Shown here piece after piece: positions 1-4,679 of a DNA stretch of 11,146 nt. The notes below the pieces were generated by a model, which was given only the letters and a program-made list of their open reading frames with translations, ran no database searches and was not told the DNA's origin. The stretch is from an uncultured Clostridia bacterium (GTDB taxonomy: Bacteria > Bacillota > Clostridia > Oscillospirales > Oscillospiraceae), in contig CAMVJF010000038.1 in assembly GCA_947167725.1 (NCBI GenBank), positions 1-11,146 on the forward strand, in the 5' to 3' direction. Every line of letters starts with the position of its first letter. Position 1 is the stretch's first letter. Both the position numbers and the translations under genes were made by a program.

Positions 1-47
1 ACCTCGGGCGCGGACGCTTGCGCGTCCCGTCCGATCCCGTGCAGGAA

Positions 48-77
48 ACGCCGGGGCCTCTGGCCCCGGCGTGTTTT
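48..77 (+). terminator. Intrinsic terminator of an upstream gene lying outside the window
   Basis: An 11-bp perfect stem (48-58 with 62-72) with the 3-nt loop TCT is followed by GTTTT. The T-run is on the right, so it ends a plus-strand transcript entering from the left edge. Positions 1-47 contain no stop codon in any forward frame, so the upstream gene either ends before the window or is not protein-coding. A second small hairpin, GGACGC-TTGC-GCGTCC, sits at 12-27. Confidence 0.75.
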
Positions 78-99
78 GAAAACGCATCCATTCAGACCC

Positions 100-122
100 G
101 ATCCCCGCCTGCTCCGGGGATC
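100..122 (+). other. Leader hairpin just upstream of the YhhN-family start
   Basis: GATCCCCG (100-107) pairs with CGGGGATC (115-122) around a 7-nt loop. The stem ends 4 nt before the Shine-Dalgarno sequence AAGGAGG at 126-132. No T-run follows, so it is not a terminator. I found no convincing promoter between the terminator ending at 77 and this stem, so the gene may depend on weak initiation here or on readthrough from the left. Any role in translation is a guess. Confidence 0.4.
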
Positions 123-139
123 GCCAAGGAGGAAACTCT

Positions 140-853
140 ATGCTGTATCCCGTGCTGCTCCTGTGCGGAGCCGCCGCGCTCTTCTTCTACATCCGCGAGA
201 AGATCCGCGCCTACTCGGTGAAGGCCGTGCTGCTCAAGGCGCTCGTCTCGACGCTGTTCCTCATCGTCGCCGTCAACGGCTTCTGGACCGCGGCCGGACG
301 CGGCGCGCTCAGTCCGCTCTGCCCCCTCGTGGTGCTCGGTCTGCTCTTCGGCCTGCTCGGCGATATCTGGCTCGATCTCAAATTCGTCTTTCCCGAGAAG
401 GACCGGCCCTTCACGCTCGCGGGCTTCTTCGTCTTCGGCGTCGGGCATCTGCTGTTCATGGCGGGCATGCTGCTGAGCTATTACCCGGCGGGCAAGCCCC
501 TGTTCGTGATCCTGCCCTTTGTGCTCGCGGTGCTGCTGAGCATCGGCAACGCCATGATGGAAAAGCCGATGAAGCTGGACTACGGCGAGCTGAAGGGGAC
601 GGTCGTCGTCTACGGCGCGGTGCTCTTCGCGATGGTCCTGCTCGCGGGCAGTCTCGCGCTTGCCCACGGCTGGCGGGAAAAGCCGCTGAACCTGATCTTT
701 CTCGGCGGCGTGCTCTTCGCCGCGTCCGATCTGGTGCTGAGCGGCACCTTCTTCGGGCAGGGCAAGGACCGCCCCATCGACCTCACGCTGAATTATCTCA
801 CCTACTATCCGGCGCAGTTCCTCATCGCCTCCTCGCTGCTCTTCCTCGCATGA
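140..853 (+). CDS. YhhN/TMEM86-family integral membrane protein (putative lysoplasmalogenase)
   Basis: This 237-residue protein is almost entirely hydrophobic, with about seven to eight predicted membrane helices. It carries the landmarks of the YhhN/TMEM86 family: GDIWLD at residues 74-79, G-x-x-H at 100-103, GGVLFAASD at 189-197 with the conserved Ser-Asp pair, and a C-terminal YYPAQFLIA segment at 222-230. Characterised members of this family (mammalian TMEM86B, some bacterial ones) hydrolyse the vinyl-ether bond of lysoplasmalogens. Anaerobic Clostridia often contain plasmalogens, so the substrate is plausible, but activity is inferred from family only. The ATG at 140 is chosen because AAGGAGG (126-132) lies 7 nt before it and residues follow directly into the first helix. 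It is monocistronic: a terminator precedes it and a strong bidirectional one follows 18 nt after the stop. Length is close to that of the family. Confidence 0.85.
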   Translation: MLYPVLLLCGAAALFFYIREKIRAYSVKAVLLKALVSTLFLIVAVNGFWTAAGRGALSPLCPLVVLGLLFGLLGDIWLDLKFVFPEKDRPFTLAGFFVFGVGHLLFMAGMLLSYYPAGKPLFVILPFVLAVLLSIGNAMMEKPMKLDYGELKGTVVVYGAVLFAMVLLAGSLALAHGWREKPLNLIFLGGVLFAASDLVLSGTFFGQGKDRPIDLTLNYLTYYPAQFLIASSLLFLA

Positions 854-870
854 GCCGCATGGGCGAGAAA

Positions 871-912
871 AAAAGCAGGGCCCCGCTTCCCGAAAAGCGG
901 GGCCCTGCTTTT
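871..912. terminator. Bidirectional intrinsic terminator between convergent genes
   Basis: A 14-bp perfect GC-rich stem (875-888 with 895-908) has a 6-nt loop, with an A-run on its left (868-874) and five T residues on its right (909-913). It can therefore serve both the plus-strand YhhN gene ending at 853 and the minus-strand hydrolase ending at 921, which converge here. Confidence 0.92.
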
Positions 913-920
913 TGCCTGTT

Positions 921-1802
921 CTATACCGATGCGGTCCAGAGGAGCCTGCCTTTGTCAAACACGGCGGCGAGCCGTCCCGTGTCCTTCAGCCAGGCGAGAT
1001 AGGAGCGCACGGTGCTGCCCACGAGAACGTACTGCTCGAAATTCATCTCCAGCGCATACGCCTCAAAGAGCTTCTGCAGGATGTCCTCGAAGCAGCGCGG
1101 CTCGGCGCAGAGCTCGACGATCCGTCCGGCGATCTCGTTCACTTTGTCGAGATTGTACTGCGCGAGCTCCGCGACGCTCTCTGCGGCCGGGGCGTGCGCG
1201 GGGACGAACATGCGCGCCTGCATCTCTTTGACCGTCTCAAGGGTCCTGATATAGGCCGCGACGTCGTAAATGAAGCCGATCTGATACTTGTCGAGCGTTT
1301 CGCGGCTCGAAAGGCAGTCGGCCAGGTAGACCACGTCGTCGGGGCTGCGGTAGCCCACCATGTCGAAAAAATGGCCGGGCAGCGGGATGATCTCGAAGCC
1401 CTCCGGCAGGCTCTCCGGTCTCAGCTCCTCCGCGGCGCTCTCCTGCGCCAGAAGGAACTTGTGGCGCAGGTCGCGGCAGGGATAGCCGCCGTAGAGAAAG
1501 GCGCTCTCGAGAATGGGATAGCGCGTGAAGGCGCACTCGACGCCCGGGGCGTAAATGCGGCAGCCGGTCTGCCCCTGCAGGTAGCGGTTGCCGCCGATGT
1601 GGTCGGCGTTGGAGTGCGTGTTGTAGATCGCGCGCAGCTTCCAGCCGCTGCGATCCAGGATCTGGCGCAGCCTGCGTCCCGCGTCCTTGTCGTTCCCGCT
1701 GTCGATCAGGCAGACCTCGTCGCCCTCGAGCCGGACCAGACCGATCTTCGCGGGGCTCTCGACATAATAGCTTCTGTCTGTGATCTGTATGAGCTCGTAC
1801 AT
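921..1802 (-). CDS. Metallo-beta-lactamase-fold hydrolase with an altered metal motif
   Basis: The 293-residue protein has the MBL fold ligand series: T-H63-S-N65-A-D67-H68 (motif 2), LPGH144 (motif 3), AD162 (motif 4) and PAH203 (motif 5). The usual H-x-H-x-D-H reads H-x-N-x-D-H, so one metal-site histidine is asparagine while the other ligands are present. An LIDSG turn at residues 32-36 is the expected strand-loop of the N-terminal half. Residues from about 215 onward form an extra helical C-terminal region. No signal peptide is seen, so it is probably cytoplasmic. The class covers glyoxalase II, lactonases, RNases and others; the substrate cannot be read here. The ATG at 1802 has AAAGGAG about 9 nt upstream. 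It begins 16 nt after the stop of the 101-residue gene and probably shares its transcript, ending at the bidirectional terminator 871-912. Family assignment is firm, function is not. Confidence 0.9.
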   Translation of the reverse strand: MYELIQITDRSYYVESPAKIGLVRLEGDEVCLIDSGNDKDAGRRLRQILDRSGWKLRAIYNTHSNADHIGGNRYLQGQTGCRIYAPGVECAFTRYPILESAFLYGGYPCRDLRHKFLLAQESAAEELRPESLPEGFEIIPLPGHFFDMVGYRSPDDVVYLADCLSSRETLDKYQIGFIYDVAAYIRTLETVKEMQARMFVPAHAPAAESVAELAQYNLDKVNEIAGRIVELCAEPRCFEDILQKLFEAYALEMNFEQYVLVGSTVRSYLAWLKDTGRLAAVFDKGRLLWTASV

Positions 1803-1818
1803 ACCGCTCTCTCCTTTG

Positions 1819-2124
1819 TCAGGCCCCGTCCGGGAACGCGACGACGTTCACCTTGATCTGAACATCCGCGTCCGGCATGGTAAAGACGAACACCCCGGGC
1901 CGGATATAGTCTCCGTCCACGCCGTTCACATAGATTTCTCCGTCGGAGACTACGGCCGTCGTGATCGTGATCTCCTGTCCCGGCCGTGCGAAACGCGGGC
2001 ATTCGTCAACGAAGGTTTTCCCGGAAACCACGGTGATCTTCCGGAAGCTCAGGCTGAACGCGGCGAAGCCGACGAGCGCGGCCGCGAGCACGATGCAGAT
2101 GATGATCAACGTCTTTTTCTTCAT
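1819..2124 (-). CDS. Small membrane-anchored or secreted protein of unknown function
   Basis: This 101-residue protein starts MKKK and has one hydrophobic segment (about residues 5-24), which can act as signal peptide or anchor; no lipobox cysteine is visible near its end. The remaining roughly 75 residues look like one beta-rich extracytoplasmic domain, with a proline-glycine turn and the run VFTMPDADVQIKVNV near the end. That ending resembles the last strands of InlB B-repeat-like surface modules, a similarity by eye only. The ATG at 2124 follows GGGAGG with good spacing. It is the first gene of the operon driven by the promoter at 2211-2239 and lies 16 nt before the MBL hydrolase start. 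The pairing does not reveal its role. The gene is real by start, spacing and composition; the function is unknown. Confidence 0.75.
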   Translation of the reverse strand: MKKKTLIIICIVLAAALVGFAAFSLSFRKITVVSGKTFVDECPRFARPGQEITITTAVVSDGEIYVNGVDGDYIRPGVFVFTMPDADVQIKVNVVAFPDGA

Positions 2125-2210
2125 TTCGGCCTCCCTGTCATAGACGCGCCGCGTCTGTTCGCTTGTTTCCGGATCGTCGGGGACCCGGCATCGGAATCTC
2201 CTCTGATGTC

Positions 2211-2239
2211 AGCATACAGAAGGCGTACAGCGTTGTCAA
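2211..2239 (-). promoter_or_regulatory. Sigma-A type promoter of the small-protein/MBL operon
   Basis: On the minus strand TTGACA (2234-2239) is separated by exactly 17 nt from TATGCT (2211-2216). The -35 is a perfect consensus and the -10 matches four of six positions. Transcription would start near 2204, leaving a leader of about 80 nt before the ATG at 2124. The -35 box touches the first unit of the hairpin array at 2240. Confidence 0.75.
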
Positions 2240-2412
2240 TGATATATCGCTGCGCGATATGATTTACGCGGCTGCTGCCGCGCATGATATACAGCCGCTT
2301 CGCGGCTGCATGATATGATATCCGTTCCTCCGTACGCGAAGCGTATCTCATCGCACGAAGTGCGATATCATACCGAAGGGATATCACCCGTTCCGTCAGG
2401 AACGGATATCAT
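2240..2412. repeat. Array of short hairpins joined by TGATAT/ATATCA spacers
   Basis: This gene-free stretch is a row of small inverted repeats: ATATCGC-TGC-GCGATAT (2244-2260), CGCGGC-TGCT-GCCGCG (2267-2282), CAGCCGC-TTC-GCGGCTG (2292-2308), TACGC-GAA-GCGTA (2333-2345), ATCGCAC-GAA-GTGCGAT (2350-2366) and CCGTTCC-GTCA-GGAACGG (2388-2405). The stems differ in sequence, but TGATAT recurs between them at 2240, 2285, 2311 and 2316, and its reverse complement ATATCA at 2365, 2381 and 2406, so the array is roughly mirror-symmetric. A 15-bp inverted repeat (2315-2329 with 2398-2412) encloses the right half. No protein frame or transposase is seen. It resembles intergenic palindromic repeat families, but I cannot name one. 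Confidence 0.75.
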
Positions 2413-2457
2413 TGCAAAGCGCCTCTTTTGTCTGGTAGACAAAAGAGGCGCTTTGCA
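2413..2457. repeat. 21-bp perfect hairpin, possible terminator of the phosphorylase gene
   Basis: Positions 2413-2433 and 2437-2457 are exact reverse complements around the loop GGT. The right arm and loop contain TGGTAGACAAAAGAGG (2433-2448), which recurs exactly at 3421-3436 in the tRNA-Val terminator. It lies 86 nt beyond the stop of the phosphorylase gene on the minus strand, where a terminator is expected. There is no T-run on either side of the stem, so intrinsic termination would be weak, and the hairpin may instead protect the transcript end or mark a repeat. Confidence 0.6.
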
Positions 2458-2461
2458 TGTG

Positions 2462-2509
2462 AAAAACCGCGTAAAAGGACACCAAAGCATAGAAAGAACG
2501 CGTAAAAGG
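2462..2509. repeat. Short direct repeat, two copies 31 bp apart
   Basis: CGCGTAAAAGG occurs at 2468-2478 and 2499-2509. Allowing two mismatches, the repeat extends leftward to 17 nt (2462-2478 and 2493-2509). It lies in the 3' non-coding region of the phosphorylase gene, and no function is apparent. Confidence 0.4.
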
Positions 2510-2542
2510 TACATGCCGAATACTCCGGCGGCCCAGAACGTG

Positions 2543-3310
2543 TTACTGCCGATTCACCACATATTCGGCGAGCGCAAGCGCGATGTCAAAATGCCCGGGA
2601 TCATGCTGCGTGTGTTCGATCTGCCCTGCTTCTTTTCTGTCGGTCCATTCCGGCGCGTCCAGCAAATCTCCGCCCGTGAAGAACAAATACACTTCCAGGC
2701 CGCGGAAATCACAGACGGCTTGCACGGCAGATCCCTCCATCTCCACGGATATGCAGCCGTCAGCCTTGTGTTTTTCAAAATTGTTGACGGTCTCTCTGTA
2801 GAAGGCGTCCGTAGTCCAGGTCCTGCCCATCACGTAGGGTATTTTGTTTTCTTCCATGAAGGCTTTTACAATGCCGCAGTTTTTGATCCGGATATAGTCT
2901 GTCGCCGGCGCATAGTGATAGGAAGTCCCTTCGTCCCGGTAGGCTTCCGTCGGGATCATGACCTTGCCTCTGGCGATCTCCTTGTTCAGACATCCCGCTC
3001 CGCCGAAATGGATGATCTTATCTGTGTTCAGGACAGTTGATAATTCTTCGATCGGCGCCACGCAAGCAGGAGCTCCTACCCAAGTTCTGAAGAAGCCGAA
3101 TCTCTTCCCATGATATTTAAGCACATAGACGGAAGTTCGCCCGCAGGCCATCAGGTATTCTCCTACCTTCTCACAGTCATAGTAGGAAACCACATGCTTC
3201 TCGATCTCCTGAGAGAAAGTAAAGATAACTGCGTCCACCTGAACGGCGTTCTCGTTTTTCTTCACATTGATCTTAGCAGGAGATTTGTCGTCAAATGAAT
3301 CGGTTATCAT
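2543..3310 (-). CDS. Nucleoside phosphorylase of the uridine phosphorylase family
   Basis: This 255-residue protein belongs to the PNP/UDP phosphorylase superfamily, which cleaves a nucleoside with phosphate to a free base and ribose-1-phosphate in salvage. Visible landmarks are the glycine loop HFGGAGCL (101-108), DEGTSYHY (126-133), TTDAFYRE (166-173) and the nucleoside-binding VEMEGSA motif (189-195) followed by FRG. GTSYHY and this spacing favour uridine phosphorylase-like members over PNP or MTA nucleosidase; the exact base preference is not settled. It appears full length and cytoplasmic. The ATG at 3310 follows AAGGAG with 7 nt spacing. A promoter lies at 3370-3398. Base composition is clearly lower in GC than its neighbours: about half G+C in lines I counted, against about 70% in the glycosyltransferase region, with AT-rich codons such as AAA and ATT. 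Related hairpins lie on both sides, so acquisition by transfer is possible. Confidence 0.88.
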   Translation of the reverse strand: MITDSFDDKSPAKINVKKNENAVQVDAVIFTFSQEIEKHVVSYYDCEKVGEYLMACGRTSVYVLKYHGKRFGFFRTWVGAPACVAPIEELSTVLNTDKIIHFGGAGCLNKEIARGKVMIPTEAYRDEGTSYHYAPATDYIRIKNCGIVKAFMEENKIPYVMGRTWTTDAFYRETVNNFEKHKADGCISVEMEGSAVQAVCDFRGLEVYLFFTGGDLLDAPEWTDRKEAGQIEHTQHDPGHFDIALALAEYVVNRQ

Positions 3311-3369
3311 AGCAAACTCCTTCCTCTGTTATCCGCGGAATGGCAGCAAACGATCGATCGGTCGAGGAA

Positions 3370-3398
3370 ATTGTAACATACAGCGCCGAAAAAAACAA
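3370..3398 (-). promoter_or_regulatory. Probable promoter of the nucleoside phosphorylase gene
   Basis: On the minus strand TTGTTT (3393-3398) is followed after exactly 17 nt by TACAAT (3370-3375). This gives a leader of about 50 nt before the ATG at 3310. The -35 falls in the T-rich tail of the tRNA-Val terminator, so termination and initiation signals overlap. The leader includes the palindrome CGATCGATCG (3351-3360), a possible operator. Confidence 0.55.
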
Positions 3399-3444
3399 CA
3401 AAGAAGCCTCTTCCGTCCGTTGGTAGACAAAAGAGGTTTCTTTG
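3389..3444 (-). terminator. Intrinsic terminator of the tRNA-Val gene
   Basis: Read on the minus strand, the 5' arm 3444-3426 pairs with the 3' arm 3417-3399 over 19 positions, with one A-C mismatch and two G-U pairs, and is followed by TTGTTTTTTT. It starts 2 nt after the tRNA CCA end. The 5' arm and loop share 16 exact nucleotides with the hairpin at 2413-2457. Confidence 0.88.
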
Positions 3445-3445
3445 A

Positions 3446-3522
3446 TGGTGGAGAGTGGCGGACTCGAACCGTCGACCTTCCGCGTGTGAGGCGGACGCTC
3501 TAACCAGCTGAGCTAACCCTCC
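3446..3522 (-). tRNA. tRNA-Val (anticodon CAC)
   Basis: The 77-nt minus-strand sequence folds as a standard cloverleaf with encoded CCA. The acceptor stem GGAGGGT pairs with ACTCTCC (one G-U), the D arm is GCTC/GAGC, and the anticodon stem TCCGC/GCGGA encloses the loop CTCACAC. The anticodon CAC reads the valine codon GUG. The T loop TTCGAGT is canonical, but the T stem GACGG/CCGCC has one A-C mismatch at pair 50-64. The gene has its own promoter 11 nt upstream and a terminator directly downstream, so it is a single-gene unit. Confidence 0.96.
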
Positions 3523-3533
3523 GAAGCTCGTTT

Positions 3534-3562
3534 ATGATATCATATCCGTCCACGCATTTCAA
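3534..3562 (-). promoter_or_regulatory. Promoter of tRNA-Val
   Basis: On the minus strand TTGAAA (3557-3562) and TATCAT (3534-3539) are separated by exactly 17 nt. The first tRNA base lies 11 nt after the -10, leaving only about a 4-nt leader, as is usual for stable RNA genes. The -10 region forms the palindrome ATGATATCAT. Confidence 0.7.
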
Positions 3563-3615
3563 GAGGAAATTTCACGCCTTGTCGGCGCGGGCGCGGCACG
3601 GCGCTTTTTGTCGTC

Positions 3616-3644
3616 TTGCAATCCGCCCCCGTTCGGTGTAAACT
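3616..3644 (+). promoter_or_regulatory. Promoter of the 74-residue protein gene
   Basis: TTGCAA (3616-3621) and TAAACT (3639-3644) are separated by exactly 17 nt. Transcription would start near 3651, giving a leader of about 130 nt before the ATG at 3783. Confidence 0.65.
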
Positions 3645-3651
3645 GAAAACA

Positions 3652-3751
3652 GGAAGGCCCCCACCCGAAGATATACGGGGCTTCCGCGGAAATCATCCAA
3701 GGCAAATCGAAGCTGGGCTTCTTTGCGGCCGCGGGCATCCTTGTCGGCCGC
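3652..3751 (+). other. Structured 5' leader of the 74-residue protein gene
   Basis: The leader contains a 9-bp stem with one bulged G (GGAAG-G-CCCC at 3652-3661 with GGGGCTTCC at 3677-3685) and a 7-bp stem GCGGCCG/CGGCCGC (3725-3731 with 3745-3751). A short GAAG/CTTC pairing lies between them. No T-run follows either stem, so neither is a terminator. I do not recognise a known riboswitch class. Confidence 0.35.
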
Positions 3752-3782
3752 GGCAGGAAAGGTCAACCGAAAGGAGCGTATC

Positions 3783-4007
3783 ATGGCACTGTTTTCATTC
3801 AAGGGCAGAAAAAACGAGCCGATCCCCTTCGATCCGGAGAAGGAGGAGCCCGTCGTGCGCTGCGGCATCTGCACCGGCGAGCAGACCGCGGGCTTCCGCG
3901 ATAAGACCAGCGGTCATTTCCGCGAGGTCATGCTCGTCAAGACGCCGAAGGATCTCGAGGACTTCAAACGCGGCTGTGGCGTGGAGGACTGCAAGAAAAT
4001 CTTCTGA
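3783..4007 (+). CDS. Conserved-looking small cysteine-containing protein of unknown function
   Basis: This 74-residue soluble protein begins MALFSFKGRK. The ATG at 3783 is preferred over the in-frame ATG at 3723 because AAAGGAG ends 6 nt before it, and the upstream extension would consist of leader-hairpin sequence. It contains four cysteines, C27-x-x-C30 and C65-x4-C70, a spacing that could bind a metal, plus the compact core HFREVMLVKTPKDLEDFKRG. It is rich in charged residues, with no signal peptide or membrane segment. I have an impression of similar short uncharacterised proteins in other Clostridia but cannot name a family. It has its own promoter (3616-3644). No terminator is evident before the DUF4342 gene, so some readthrough into that gene is possible. 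The function is unknown. Confidence 0.75.
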   Translation: MALFSFKGRKNEPIPFDPEKEEPVVRCGICTGEQTAGFRDKTSGHFREVMLVKTPKDLEDFKRGCGVEDCKKIF

Positions 4008-4073
4008 GGCCGGCGCAATTCACAATTCGTCGCACATTTATTTGCAAATTAGCCATATCTTGCCTGCGGCATC

Positions 4074-4082
4074 TGTTATAAT
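4074..4082 (+). promoter_or_regulatory. Extended -10 promoter of the DUF4342 gene
   Basis: TGTTATAAT (4074-4082) is a perfect extended -10 (TGn plus TATAAT). No good -35 is found at 16-18 nt upstream, as is common for this promoter type. Transcription would start near 4089, about 54 nt before the ATG. A perfect palindrome, ATTTGCAAAT, lies at 4040-4049, in the region where a regulator could bind. Confidence 0.7.
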
Positions 4083-4142
4083 ATGGTCGTCGAGGCAAAT
4101 ACTACTCTGCAAGAACAATCAACAAGTAAAGGAGAAAGAAGC

Positions 4143-4586
4143 ATGGATAAGAACAGCATCAACGATATCATGGATAAAATCAAGGCTCTCGTCAAGAAGG
4201 GCAACGTCTCCCGCATCCTGATCTGCAAGGACGGACGCGAGCTCGTGAACGTGCCGGTCAACGTCGGCATCGGCATGGGCGTGGTCGGTCTGGCCGCCGC
4301 GAAGTGGGTCGTCATCGCCGCAGTCCTCGCAACCGTCGGCTTCGGCTGCACGGTACAGGTCATCAAGGAGGACGGCGAGGTCTCCGATATCTTCTCCGAG
4401 GCGCAGGCCGAGAAGACCCGCAGCGCCGCCACCGGCTTTGTTGAGGAAGTCAAGGAAAAGCTCGATCTCGACAAGGTCGTCGAGAAGGCCAGCAGCGTCG
4501 TGAGCGAAGTCAAGGCGAAGATCGACAACTTTGACGAGGTCGTCGACGCCACCGTCGAGGACATCACCGACGAGACGAAAGAGTAA
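4143..4586 (+). CDS. DUF4342 domain protein with hydrophobic segment and acidic coiled-coil-like tail
   Basis: The 147-residue product has an N-terminal DUF4342-type domain: a helical start, then KKGNVSRILICKDGRELVNV (residues 18-37) and PVNVGI, matching the family pattern of a lysine-rich helix, an RI-x-V strand, a DG turn and N-x-PV. A hydrophobic stretch at about 44-70 may be a membrane segment. Residues 80-147 are charged and helix-prone, with repeated VEEVKEK-like and VVSEVKAKI-like units, consistent with a coiled coil or amphipathic tail. DUF4342 proteins have no established biochemical function. The start at 4143 rather than the in-frame ATG at 4083 is set by AAAGGAG ending 8 nt upstream and by the promoter at 4074-4082, whose transcript would begin after 4083. 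It appears complete and is followed 11 nt later by a terminator hairpin. Confidence 0.82.
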   Translation: MDKNSINDIMDKIKALVKKGNVSRILICKDGRELVNVPVNVGIGMGVVGLAAAKWVVIAAVLATVGFGCTVQVIKEDGEVSDIFSEAQAEKTRSAATGFVEEVKEKLDLDKVVEKASSVVSEVKAKIDNFDEVVDATVEDITDETKE

Positions 4587-4592
4587 GATCAG

Positions 4593-4627
4593 AAAAAGCG
4601 AGGATGCATCCGCATCCTCGCTTTTTT
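4593..4627. terminator. Terminator of the DUF4342 gene, usable in both directions
   Basis: A 10-bp perfect stem (4598-4607 with 4612-4621) has a 4-nt loop, with five A residues on its left and six T residues on its right. It lies 11 nt after the DUF4342 stop. Confidence 0.92.
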
Positions 4628-4639
4628 GCGTTTCAGAAG

Positions 4640-4679
4640 AACACCGCGTCCGGTCTGCGCGCCGGACGCGGTGTTTTTT
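4640..4679. terminator. Second terminator hairpin, at the end of the htrA-type gene
   Basis: A 14-bp perfect stem (4640-4653 with 4662-4675) has an 8-nt loop. The T-run on the right (4674-4679) overlaps the stop codon of the minus-strand protease gene. For the minus strand the stem is followed by TTCTTCT, a moderate U-tract. It probably serves the protease operon, backed up by the hairpin at 4593-4627. Confidence 0.82.

Noticed and set aside
912..1856. 314-codon open frame on the plus strand
   Set aside because: It is antisense to the MBL hydrolase, starts inside the bidirectional terminator T-run region and shows no family features.
2121..2387. 88-codon minus-strand frame through the hairpin array
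   Set aside because: It reads across the operon promoter and the palindromes, has no ribosome binding site and overlaps the start of the 101-residue gene.
2240..2457. CRISPR array
   Set aside because: The repeated unit is only about 6 nt, the intervening stretches are palindromic and of variable length, and no cas gene is present.
2315..3040. 241-codon open frame on the plus strand
   Set aside because: It starts in the hairpin array and runs antisense through the phosphorylase gene; it has no ribosome binding site or domain.
3533..3548. Another copy of the TGATAT spacer element beside the tRNA
   Set aside because: ATGATATCAT here is accounted for by the -10 region of the tRNA promoter, and no hairpin unit follows; the likeness is too short to count.
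3723..3782. Longer N-terminus for the 74-residue protein
   Set aside because: The upstream ATG lies in a leader hairpin without a ribosome binding site, while the ATG at 3783 has a well-spaced AAAGGAG.
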